From positions 310,001 through 374,000 of the forward strand of contig DAHUXS010000013.1 of NCBI GenBank assembly GCA_027306995.1: a DNA stretch of 64,000 nucleotides, read 5' to 3'. The notes under the pieces were generated by a model. It made no database searches. It was not told the DNA's origin and saw only the letters and a program-made list of their open reading frames with translations. Position 1 is the stretch's first letter; every line of letters begins with the position of its first letter. Made by a program: the position numbers and the translations under genes. This document shows positions 45,101 to 53,800 of this stretch, piece by piece. This stretch comes from Lysobacter sp. (GTDB taxonomy: Bacteria; Pseudomonadota; Gammaproteobacteria; Xanthomonadales; Xanthomonadaceae).

Positions 45101-45255
45101 ACAACTTCAACGATGCGTTCAGCATCAGCGCTTCGGTGCTGAACCTGACCCAGGAAACAGCGCGCTCGCATCTGGGCAGTGACACCAAGGACCGTTTCTA
45201 TTCCAATAGCTACTCCGGTCGCACCATGTATCTTGGCGCCACCTACAAGTTCTGA
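42103..45255 (+). CDS. TonB-dependent receptor, Xanthomonas/Caulobacter carbohydrate type
   Basis: A 1050-residue outer-membrane receptor. After the signal peptide come the TonB-box-like KVTVTGYRYSIEKSLDQKR, a plug with ITAEDVGKFPDKNVADALQR and VPGVIISRDGGEGKNVSVRG, and a large barrel ending in TMYLGATYKF. This plug pattern defines the long receptors of carbohydrate-utilisation loci in Xanthomonas and Caulobacter. The two LacI-type operators upstream and the mannosidase genes downstream suggest uptake of mannose-containing N-glycan fragments. A strong terminator follows at 45302-45340. Confidence 0.94.
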   Translation: MKLSTRPQHRNPLSAAIAIVLATATVSPAIAFAQQATAPTDSAATSAQADQKKANELDKVTVTGYRYSIEKSLDQKRDANAIVDVITAEDVGKFPDKNVADALQRVPGVIISRDGGEGKNVSVRGLASDLTLTELNGNYVATAESNGDPTRSFNYTLMPSNMLSSAELFKTPEARIDEGGIGGTVILHTRRPLSVKSNSGFVNVEGSMADNRVHDKINPSVSAQYSWHDKSNRFGVLIGYTRQKREARTMGTSTEDYNWYGRDEGGEAVDVNGRPTPGAPHNYWGGTGFHDQNGGYYTHFAMPTSVDMSITNEQRERKGGQLTAQFKPTNELTFTANYFRFDLSQNSQTNTLKIPEWSLARFSGDGNWLTGRMLDGMTFDPSHTIVTGASYSAHPGTTYPCNETQAAALGYQPGGWGSDSCALPTPQITGSYNLQKARSQTFDLSVEWHHGPFDAEIKGGHTWAEGGPSLQFTLPIKPRKLISGAGTTSETWALANHLSAWSLAGTPSMTFSPDLMKNLQNGILEPDLGSTGSSFTRNSNHQNYVQADFTWHSQSSWLQSIQFGAKYRDGGISRNTGNTYWACPGTDPSNYANRFGQSGNPCPTLANQFPAYLLYSPNNTNSGAFNSNLFPAINYPAYIQYLNSTFGPMQTRNEPNFIYNVNEKISSAYAQANFSTERLRGNIGVRLVRTQQHADSTDQVDYYNAYFWRVGGALQPCSGAPATGAPTGSGCQGGFTTLPDDNSNPASGHTQSFVISSLNRSYNDVLPSLNVAYDITKDLVLRGAASKVISRPGYGDIASPGGLNYCSAQYVADHQIIGGGCQQGWTGSGSNKNLEPYKATQFDLGLEWYFHPGSILGGDLFRKNVSNFTVPVVQDVSMNVGGQTVTVQNYSTTAGGRNGVSEGVELYAQHTLDFGLGFQVNYTYNRTNEAAITLQDGTSLGKSPLVGSARNQANFTVFYETRKLMLRASYNRRGEVVDGLVNKMNVYEEPYQQIDLNAAYNFNDAFSISASVLNLTQETARSHLGSDTKDRFYSNSYSGRTMYLGATYKF

Positions 45256-45301
45256 CCTCCCGCCGCCCCGCGTCGCGCATGGCGATGCGGGGCACTCCGG
45301 T

Positions 45302-45340
45302 GCCGGCAGCCTGCCCCCCGGGCTGCCGGCTTTTTCTTTT
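45302..45340 (+). terminator. Intrinsic terminator/attenuator between receptor and halogenase-like gene
   Basis: A perfect 10-bp GC-rich stem (GCCGGCAGCC 45302-45311; GGCTGCCGGC 45321-45330) with a 9-base loop is followed by TTTTTCTTTT. The next ATG is only 15 bases beyond. It probably lowers, rather than abolishes, transcription of the downstream enzyme genes relative to the receptor. Confidence 0.88.
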
Positions 45341-45354
45341 AGAAGGAATGCACG

Positions 45355-46875
45355 ATGACGACCACCGACAACCGGATCAGGAAGGTCGTCGTCGTCGGTG
45401 GTGGCAGCGCGGGTTGGATGGCGGCCGCAGCGCTGGTCACCTATCTCGACAAGTCGGTGTCGGTGCGCCTGGTCGAATCCGAAGAGATCGGCATCGTCGG
45501 CGTCGGCGAATCCACCGTTCCCTTCATGAAGACCTTCAATACCCAGATGCTGGGCATCGATGAAGCCGACTTCATCCGCGAGACCGAAGGGACGTTCAAG
45601 CTCGGCATCCAGTTCAACGACTGGGCGCGCATCGGCGACAGCTACGTCCACGGCTTCGGCACCATCGGCCGTTCACTGGGGCCGCTGCCCTTCCATCAAT
45701 ACTGGTTGAAACTGTTCCTGGCCGGCCGCGCACCGGAGATCGGCGCGTATTCGCTGCCGACGGTCGCCGCGCCGCTCGACAAGTTCGCGATCAGCTCACC
45801 CGATGCATCATCGGGTTCGTCGTTGGCGGACATCGCCTACGGTTACCAGTTCGATGCCGGCCTGTATGCGCGCTACCTGCGCGGCCTGGCGGAGCACCGC
45901 GGCGTGCAACGCACCGAAGGCAAGGTCGTCGATGTCGTCCAGCGCGGCGAAGACGGGTTCATCGAAGCGATCGTCATGGAAAATGGCGAGCGCATCGAAG
46001 GCGAGCTGTTCATCGATTGCTCGGGCTTCCGCGGCCTGCTAATCGAGCAGACACTCAAGACCGGTTACGAAGCCTGGACCCGGTGGTTGCCCTGCGATCG
46101 CGCGATGGTCGCGCCCAGCGCAAGCGCCGGACCGTTGACGCCGTACACGCGCGTGAGCGCGCGCCCGGCGGGCTGGCAATGGCGAATCCCGACACAGTCG
46201 CGTGTCGGCAACGGTTACGTCTATTCCAGCGGTCACATCAGCGACGACGAGGCCGCCGCGACCCTGCTCGCGCACCTCGATGGCGCCGCGCTGGCCGACC
46301 CGCGCCCGTTGCGCTTCACGCCCGGTCGCCGCAAGCAGTTCTGGAACAGGAACGTGGTCGCCGTCGGCCTGGCCGGCGGCTTCATGGAGCCGCTGGAATC
46401 CACCGCGATCTACCTGGCGCAGTCGGGCGTCCAGCGCCTGCTCGGCCTGTTCCCGGATCGCGGCTGCGATCCCCTGCTGCGCGACCGCTTCAATCGCGAA
46501 TCGGCGTTCGAACACGAGCGCGTCCGCGATTTCCTCGTCCTCCACTACAACGCCACCGAACGCGACGACACGCCGTTCTGGAACCACTGCCGGACGATGG
46601 CGATTCCGGATCCGTTGCGGGAAACAATCGACCTGTTCCGCCTCGACGGCCGCTATTTCCGCAACGCCGAGGATTTCTTCGCGTTGCCGAGCTGGGTGCA
46701 GGTGATGCTGGGCCAGCGCATCGTCCCGCATGGCTATCATCCGATCGTGGACACGTTGCCCGCGGACCGGCTGGAACAATTCGTCGATCGCACGCGCCAG
46801 GAAGTCGCGCGCGCCGTCAACGCGATGCCCGACCACCAGGTCTTCATCGATCACTACTGCAAGGCGATGCCGTGA
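45355..46875 (+). CDS. Tryptophan 7-halogenase-family flavoprotein
   Basis: A 506-residue protein of the flavin-dependent tryptophan halogenase family. It has the FAD motif VVVVGGGSAGWMAAA (about 11-25), GVGESTVPFMKTF, the lysine equivalent to the halogenase catalytic Lys (Lys82 in EGTFKLGIQF), the diagnostic WQWRIP, and GGFMEPLESTAIYLAQ with the conserved Glu-Ser. AGAAGGA precedes the ATG. It is coupled to the GH2 gene by a TGATG overlap. Members of this family often sit beside TonB receptors in xanthomonads and caulobacters, and their reaction there is not established. Halogenation of free tryptophan would be odd in this context. Confidence 0.88.
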   Translation: MTTTDNRIRKVVVVGGGSAGWMAAAALVTYLDKSVSVRLVESEEIGIVGVGESTVPFMKTFNTQMLGIDEADFIRETEGTFKLGIQFNDWARIGDSYVHGFGTIGRSLGPLPFHQYWLKLFLAGRAPEIGAYSLPTVAAPLDKFAISSPDASSGSSLADIAYGYQFDAGLYARYLRGLAEHRGVQRTEGKVVDVVQRGEDGFIEAIVMENGERIEGELFIDCSGFRGLLIEQTLKTGYEAWTRWLPCDRAMVAPSASAGPLTPYTRVSARPAGWQWRIPTQSRVGNGYVYSSGHISDDEAAATLLAHLDGAALADPRPLRFTPGRRKQFWNRNVVAVGLAGGFMEPLESTAIYLAQSGVQRLLGLFPDRGCDPLLRDRFNRESAFEHERVRDFLVLHYNATERDDTPFWNHCRTMAIPDPLRETIDLFRLDGRYFRNAEDFFALPSWVQVMLGQRIVPHGYHPIVDTLPADRLEQFVDRTRQEVARAVNAMPDHQVFIDHYCKAMP

Positions 46876-49526
46876 TGACACTGCGCAATTGGCTCGGGTT
46901 GGCGCTCACGACGACGTTGTCCCTTTCCGCGCACGCGCAAAGTGCAGCGAACGGCGTATCGATCCAGCATCTCGACGGTGCGTGGTCGTTCCGCTTGCAA
47001 CCCGACGACAAGCAGGCCGCCAACCATCGCGCGATGACGGCATGGCGGCGCGCGACAGTGCCGGGGACGGTGCATACCGATCTCCTCGGCAACCACCAGA
47101 TTCCCGATCCCTACGTCGGCGCGCCCGAGGCGGGATTGCAGTGGATCGGCCTGGCTGGCTGGGAATATCACCGCAGCTTTGATGTCGATGCCGCGGCCTT
47201 GCGCGCGCGTCGCAACGACCTGGTCTTCGCGGGCCTCGATACCCTTGCCGATGTCTGGCTCAACGGCGAACGCATCCTCTCCGCCGACAACAGTTTCCGC
47301 ACCTGGCGCGTGCCGGTGCATGGCCGGTTGAAGGCGCACGGCAACGAACTGCGCGTGGTCTTCCATTCCCCGATCGCCACCTTGCTGCCGCAGGTGCAGG
47401 CGATGCCGCACAAGATCGCCGGCAATTACACCTCGCCCTATGGCGACGAACCGAAGGACGCGATGACCGCGAACTTCGTGCGCAAGCCCGGCTACCACTA
47501 CGGTTGGGATTGGGGTCCGCGCTACGTCACCGCCGGCATCTGGCAGCCGGTGTCGCTGCAAAGCTGGAGCGGCGCGCGCATCGACGACCTGCAGATTCGC
47601 CAGGACCGTGTCGACAGCGAACGTGCCGACCTCACCGCGCGCGTACGCATCGTTCCCGCAGCATCCGCGCACTATCGCGTGCGCCTGTGGCAGGTCGCGC
47701 CGGACGGCAGGCGTTCCGCGGCCGGCGATCGCGAGGTCGATGCCGCGGCAATGACGACCGTCGAGATCCCGGTGCACATCGAACGCCCGCAGCGCTGGTA
47801 TCCGAACGGCTATGGCGCCCAGCCGCTGTATCGTTTCGAAGCGGAAGTGCTAGCGAATGGTCGCGTGAGCGATCGCTTCTCTCGCCGCACCGGATTGCGC
47901 AGCGTCGAATTGCGTCGCGAGAAGGATGCCTCCGGCCGCAGCTTCGAATTCGTGGTCAACGGCATCCCGGTGTTCGCCAAGGGCGCGAATTCGATTCCCT
48001 TCGACATGTTCGCACCGCGTCCCAGCGATGCGCAGATCCGTCGCATCCTGCAGTCGGCGCGCGACGCCAACATGAACATGTTGCGCAGCTGGGGCGGCGG
48101 CTACTACGAACGCGATGCCTTCTTCGATGCCGCCGACGAACTCGGTCTGATGGTGTGGCAGGACTTCATGTTCGGCGGCGGCATGCAGCCGGCCTACGAT
48201 CCCGCCTTCCGCGCCAATGTCGTCGCCGAAGCGCGCGACCAGCTGGAGCGCCTGCGCAACCACCCCAGCATCGTCCTGTGGTGCGGCAACAACGAGGAAG
48301 AGATTGCCTGGAAATACTGGGGCCACGGCAAGGAACTGACCGCCGCCGATCCGGCATTCGCGAAGAAAGTCTGGGACGGCTGGCAGCAACTGTTCGATCA
48401 CGATTTGCGCGACGTGGTGCAACAGGAAAGCGGCAGCATCGCCTACTGGCCGAGCAGCCCGAGCGCCGACGATCTCGCTGGCAAGGCCGACATCAACGAC
48501 TCCGGCGATCGCCATTACTGGGAAGTCTGGGGCGGCCCGGCCCATCCCTATGAAAAGTATCTGGAGATCACGCCGCGCTTCATGTCGGAATACGGTCTGC
48601 AGGCGTGGCCGGAGATGCGCACGATCCGCGCCTTCGCCGGCAAGCAGGCGTTGTCGATCGACAGTCCGGTGGTGACCGCGCACCAGAAGTTCATGGCTGG
48701 CAAGGGCAACGAACGCCTGATGCATTACATCACCATGGAATATGGCACGCCACGCGATTTCGCCGATTTCGTCTACCTGAGCCAGGTGATGCAGATGGAC
48801 GGGATTTCGCTGGCGGCGCTGCACCACCGCGCCAGCCGCCCGGTGACGATGGGATCGCTGTACTGGCAGCTCAACGATGTCTGGCCGGGGGCGTCGTGGT
48901 CGAGCATCGACTGGTTCGGCCGCTGGAAGCCACTGAACTACGCCGCACGTCGCTTCTACGCGCCGGTGGCGGTAGCCGCGCTGCGCCAGAACGGACGCAC
49001 CACGGTGACCCTGCTGTCGGATCGCACCACGCAGCGCCAGGGCCAGTTGCGCACGCGCCTGTTCGATCTCGACGGCAAACTGCTCCGTGACGAGACCACG
49101 AATGTGACGTTGCCGCCGCTGAATGCCTCGGCAGCATTGACGCTGGACGATGCACAACTGCTGCGCGGCATCGATGCGAAGCGAACAGTCGCCGCCTTCG
49201 ATCTCGCCGTCGCTGGCGAACCGGCCTCGCGCGGCCTGGTGTATTTCGCGCATGCCAAGGACATCGCCTGGCCCGATCCCGGCCTGCACCGCGAATGGTC
49301 GCGCGATGGCAAGACGCTACGCCTGACCGCCACGCGTCTCGCCCGCAGCATCTGGCTGGATTTCGGCGACCTCGACGCCACGCCTTCCGACAACGCATTC
49401 ACCCTGTTGCCGGGCGAAACGGTCACGCTGCGGATCCGCGGCAATGCCTCGTCCAAACAGTTGCAGGCCGCGCTGCACATCCGCAGCCTCGCCGACGCGC
49501 TTTCCTCAACGCCTCCATCGAATTGA
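46875..49526 (+). CDS. GH2 beta-mannosidase, secreted
   Basis: An 883-residue family 2 enzyme of the beta-mannosidase type. The signal peptide (LALTTTLSLSAHA) is followed by a jelly-roll domain (LDGAWSFRLQPDD..., ADVWLNGERIL), immunoglobulin-like domains, and the barrel with LWCGNNEEEIAWKYWG (acid/base Glu474) and RFMSEYGLQAWPEM (nucleophile Glu572). ALHHRASRPVTMGSLYWQLND is also typical of beta-mannosidases. It should cut the Man-beta-1,4-GlcNAc bond at the N-glycan core. The start shares a base with the previous stop; the frame is open upstream over the halogenase-like gene and was rejected. Confidence 0.93.
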   Translation: MTLRNWLGLALTTTLSLSAHAQSAANGVSIQHLDGAWSFRLQPDDKQAANHRAMTAWRRATVPGTVHTDLLGNHQIPDPYVGAPEAGLQWIGLAGWEYHRSFDVDAAALRARRNDLVFAGLDTLADVWLNGERILSADNSFRTWRVPVHGRLKAHGNELRVVFHSPIATLLPQVQAMPHKIAGNYTSPYGDEPKDAMTANFVRKPGYHYGWDWGPRYVTAGIWQPVSLQSWSGARIDDLQIRQDRVDSERADLTARVRIVPAASAHYRVRLWQVAPDGRRSAAGDREVDAAAMTTVEIPVHIERPQRWYPNGYGAQPLYRFEAEVLANGRVSDRFSRRTGLRSVELRREKDASGRSFEFVVNGIPVFAKGANSIPFDMFAPRPSDAQIRRILQSARDANMNMLRSWGGGYYERDAFFDAADELGLMVWQDFMFGGGMQPAYDPAFRANVVAEARDQLERLRNHPSIVLWCGNNEEEIAWKYWGHGKELTAADPAFAKKVWDGWQQLFDHDLRDVVQQESGSIAYWPSSPSADDLAGKADINDSGDRHYWEVWGGPAHPYEKYLEITPRFMSEYGLQAWPEMRTIRAFAGKQALSIDSPVVTAHQKFMAGKGNERLMHYITMEYGTPRDFADFVYLSQVMQMDGISLAALHHRASRPVTMGSLYWQLNDVWPGASWSSIDWFGRWKPLNYAARRFYAPVAVAALRQNGRTTVTLLSDRTTQRQGQLRTRLFDLDGKLLRDETTNVTLPPLNASAALTLDDAQLLRGIDAKRTVAAFDLAVAGEPASRGLVYFAHAKDIAWPDPGLHREWSRDGKTLRLTATRLARSIWLDFGDLDATPSDNAFTLLPGETVTLRIRGNASSKQLQAALHIRSLADALSSTPPSN

Positions 49527-49530
49527 TGCC

Positions 49531-50820
49531 ATGAACATGTCCGAACACGCCATTCCGCCCCTGCCCGACTTCCGCGATCCGGAGGCCCTGCGCGCGCACA
49601 TCCGCCAGACGATGGCCTTCTACCATCCGCATTGCATCGACCCCGACGGCGGTTTCTTCCACTACTACATGGACGATGGCACGATCTACGATCGCAGCCA
49701 TCGCCACCTGGTCAGCAGCACCCGCTTCGTCTTCAATTACGCGATGGCCGCCAACGAATTCCGCGACGACGTAGCGCGGCGCCAGCAGTATCTCGATGCT
49801 GTCCACCACGGCCTGCGCTATCTGCGCGAAGCGCATTTCGATCCGCAAAGCGGCGGCTACGCCTGGACGATCCGCGACGGCAAGCCGGAAGACCTGAGCC
49901 AGCAATGCTATGGCGCGGCGTTCGTGCTGCTGGCCTACAGCTGCGGCCTGAAGGCCGGCGTGGAGGAAGCGCGGGCGTGGATGGGTGATGTCTGGGATCT
50001 GCTGGAACAACGCTATTGGGAAGCCGGCCCCGGTCTCTACCGCGACGAGGCGACCCGCGATTGGACGTTCTCCGACTATCGCGGCCAGAACGCCAACATG
50101 CACATGTGCGAGGCGATGCTGGCGGCGTACGAGGCCAGTGGCGAACAACGCTATCTCGATCGCGCGTTGCTGCTCGCCGACCACATGACGCGCCGCCAGG
50201 CCGACAAGGCCGATGGCCTGGTGTGGGAACACTACGACAAGGATTGGAACGTCGACTGGGATTTCCATCGCGACGATCCCAAGCACCTGTTCAAGCCGTG
50301 GGGATTCCAGCCCGGCCACCAGACCGAATGGGCCAAGCTGCTGATGATCCTGCACGCGCATCTGTCGAAACATGGCGCTGCGCCGGAATGGCTGGTTCCC
50401 AAGGCGCGCTTCCTGTTCGACGAAGCGATTCGCAAATCCTGGGACGATGAATTCGGCGGCATGGTCTACGGCTTCGCGCCGGACAAGCTGCGCGCGCCCG
50501 GCGTCGAAGGTCGTTTGCTCGCCGACGGCGAAACCTTCGTCTGCGACGAGGACAAATACTTCTGGGTGCAGGCGGAATCAATCGCCACCGCGGCGCGCCT
50601 CGCTGCCGTGACCGGCGATGCGCGTTACTGGGATTGGTACGCCAAGCTCTGGCAGTACGCCTGGCAGCACATGATCGACCATCGCTACGGCGCCTGGTAT
50701 CGCATCCTTGATCGCGAGAACCGCAAGTACAACGACGAGAAGAGCCCGGCCGGCAAGACCGATTACCACACCATGGGCGCCTGCCACGACGTGCTGTCGG
50801 TGCTGCGCACGCACGGATAA
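49531..50820 (+). CDS. AGE-family sugar isomerase, probable D-mannose isomerase
   Basis: A 429-residue cytoplasmic protein of the N-acylglucosamine 2-epimerase superfamily, an alpha/alpha-barrel fold. Conserved features are HRHLVSSTRFVFNYAMAA, FSDYRGQNANMHMCEAMLAA, GFQPGHQTEWAKLL and DYHTMGACHDVLS with the catalytic-type histidines. Members include N-acetylglucosamine 2-epimerase, cellobiose 2-epimerase and YihS-like mannose isomerase. The mannosidase neighbours and the fructokinase gene in the same regulon favour mannose-to-fructose isomerisation. It has no signal peptide and starts 4 bases after the GH2 stop. Confidence 0.82.
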   Translation: MNMSEHAIPPLPDFRDPEALRAHIRQTMAFYHPHCIDPDGGFFHYYMDDGTIYDRSHRHLVSSTRFVFNYAMAANEFRDDVARRQQYLDAVHHGLRYLREAHFDPQSGGYAWTIRDGKPEDLSQQCYGAAFVLLAYSCGLKAGVEEARAWMGDVWDLLEQRYWEAGPGLYRDEATRDWTFSDYRGQNANMHMCEAMLAAYEASGEQRYLDRALLLADHMTRRQADKADGLVWEHYDKDWNVDWDFHRDDPKHLFKPWGFQPGHQTEWAKLLMILHAHLSKHGAAPEWLVPKARFLFDEAIRKSWDDEFGGMVYGFAPDKLRAPGVEGRLLADGETFVCDEDKYFWVQAESIATAARLAAVTGDARYWDWYAKLWQYAWQHMIDHRYGAWYRILDRENRKYNDEKSPAGKTDYHTMGACHDVLSVLRTHG

Positions 50821-50831
50821 GGACGAACGAC

Positions 50832-53800
50832 ATGGCGATGCGCGCACGAACACTTTCCGTCTTCATTCTCGCCGCGCTCGCCGCCCATGCCGGCGCGCAA
50901 TCGCGTCCGGCGCCGGCATTCGCGAGTTCGTTCGAATCGAATGATCCGCAGCCGCAGCTCAAGACGGGTGGCGGCATCGCGCTCGCCATCGGCAACGGAC
51001 CGGAGTCGCCTTACAACGCTAAGGCCAAGGTCGGCTACGGCGGGCTGCATGCATTGCACTACCAAGGGCGGGGCGCTGGTGGCCGCACGCGATTGTTCGC
51101 GGTCGATATTCCGGTCGACGCCGATACCGCGTTGTCGTGGCTGGTGCTTCCTGAAATCACTGGTGGCATCGTCGATGGCGATACCGTCGCCTCGACTGGC
51201 GTCAGCATCGACCTAGTGTTCGACGATGGTCGTCGCCTGTCGCAACTCGATGCCCGTGACCAGCACGGCGCCGGCATCACCGCGGCAGGGCAAGCCGCAT
51301 CGAAAACGCTGTACCCGCAACAGTGGGCACGCAAGCAGGTGCGCGTGGGAGATATCGCTTCGTTGCACGGCCACCGCATTCGTGCGATCGAACTGGAACT
51401 GCAGCCGGTGGGCGGCGCAACAGCGCAAGGCTGGATCGACGACATCGCGATCACATCGTCGCCACGCACAGCCAGCACCCACCCTTCCGACGACGTGCTG
51501 ACCACGCGCGGCACCCAGTCGAACGGCACCTTCTCGCGCGGCAACAATTTTCCCGCGACCGCGCTGCCGCACGGCTTCAATTTCTGGACACCGGTGACCG
51601 ATGCCGGAACGCTCGGTTGGCTGTATCGCTGGAACGAAGGCAACGACGGCGACAACCATCCGCGCCTGCAGGCGTTGGCGCTGAGCCATGAGCCGAGTCC
51701 GTGGATGGGCGATCGCCAGACCTTCCAGGTGATGCCGTCACTGGCGACGGGCGAACCGGAAGCCGATCGCAAGAAGCGTGCGATGTCGTTCAACCACGAC
51801 GACGAAACCGCGCGCCCCTATCTCTACGGCGTGCGCTTCGACAATGGCATCGCCGCCGAGATCGCCCCCACCGATCATGCCGCGCTGTTCCGCTTCCGTT
51901 TTCCGGCCAACGACGGCAAGAGCGGCAGCACGCTGCTGTTCGACAACGTCGATGCCCGTGGCGGATTGACGTTGGATCCTGCCACGCAAACGTTGAGCGG
52001 TTACACCGATATCCGCAGCGGCCTGTCGAGCGGCGCCGGGCGGATGTATGTCTATGCGCGCTTCGACCAACCATGGCAGGGCAGCGGCGCGATCAAGACC
52101 GGTCGCCCGACTGGCTACGTCAACTTCGCGGTCGGCGCCGATCGCGAAGTGCGGATGCGCATCGCGACGTCGCTGATCTCCGTCGAACAGGCGAAGCACA
52201 ATCTTGAACTGGAAATCGGCAGCGCCACGTTCGACACCATCCGCGATCGCGGACAGGCCGCATGGGATGCGGTGCTGGGTCGCGTCCGCATCGCCGGCGC
52301 CAGCGACGACCAGCGCACGACCACGTATTCCAATCTCTATCGACTCTTCCTCTATCCCAACAGCGCGCACGAGAACATCGGCAGCAATGCGCAGCCGCGT
52401 TGGGTGCATGCCGACCAGAGCACCTGGACCAAGGACAATGCCGGTGGCGACGCGCAGCGCACGTCCGCACGCGTTCTGCCCGGCAAGCTCTACGTCAACA
52501 ACGGCTTCTGGGACACCTACCGCACCGCCTGGCCGGCCTATGCGTTGATCGCGCCGAAACAGGCCGGCGAGATGGTCGATGGATTCCTCCAGCAATACCG
52601 CGACGGTGGCTGGGTCGCGCGCTGGTCCTCGCCCGGTTATGCCGACCTGATGGTGGGCACCAGTTCCGATGTCGCTTTCGCCGATGCCTGGTTGAAAGGC
52701 GTGCGCGGCTTCGATCCGCGCGAGGCCTATGCCGCGGCACTGCGCAACGCGACCACGATCGCGCCGGCGCCGAACGTCGGCCGCAAGGGCATGGCGACAT
52801 CGCCCTATCGCGGCTATATCGACACTGGCGTTGGTGAAGGATTGTCGTGGAGCCTGGAAGGCGGTCCCAACGATTTCGGCATCGCCCAGCTGGCCGAAGC
52901 GCTGGCCAAGACGTCGCGCAATCCCACGGAAGCGCGCCGTTACAACGATGAAGCTGCCTACTTCCGTGGTCGTGCGCTCGACTACGCGCATTTGTTCGAT
53001 CCGGCGACGGGTTTCTTCCGCGGCCGCCAGGCCGATGGTAGCTGGCAAAAGCCGGCGAATGCATTCGATCCCCGCGTCTGGGGCGGCGACTACACCGAGG
53101 GCAACGCCTGGACCTACGCTTTCCCGGCGGTCTATGACAGCCATGGCCTGGCCGCGTTGTACGGCGGCCGCGACGGCTTGGCGAGAAAGCTCGACACCCT
53201 GTTCTCGACACCGGAAACCGCAGGCAAGGAATTCTCCGGCAGTTATGGCGAAGTGATCCACGAAATGACCGAGGCGCGCGACGTGCGACTGGGCATGTAT
53301 GCGCACAGCAACCAGCCGTCGCATCACCTCGCCTGGTTGTACGACAGCATTGGCCAGCCATGGAAGACCCAGGCATTGACGCGCGAGATCCAGCGCCGGC
53401 TCTATCTCGGCAGCGAGATCGGCCAGGGCTATCCCGGCGACGAGGACAATGGCGAGATGTCGGCGTGGTACGTGTTCGCGATGCTCGGCTTGTACCCGTT
53501 GCGGATGGGCGCACCGGAATACGCGATCGGTTCGCCGGCGTTCGATCGCGTCGATGTCACCATGGACAACGGCCGCACCCTGCACGTGATCGCGCGCGGC
53601 AACAGCCTGCAGAACGTCTACGTGCAGTCGCTGAAGGTCAACGGCAAGCCATGGACGAAGGCTTGGCTGCCGCACGCGGCGATCGCCAACGGCGGCACGC
53701 TGGAGTTCGCCATGGGCCCGAAACCCTCGCGCTGGGGCAGCGGCGAACGCGATCTCGCGCCATCGCTGACGAAGACCGGACAAGCGCCGAAGCCGCTGTG

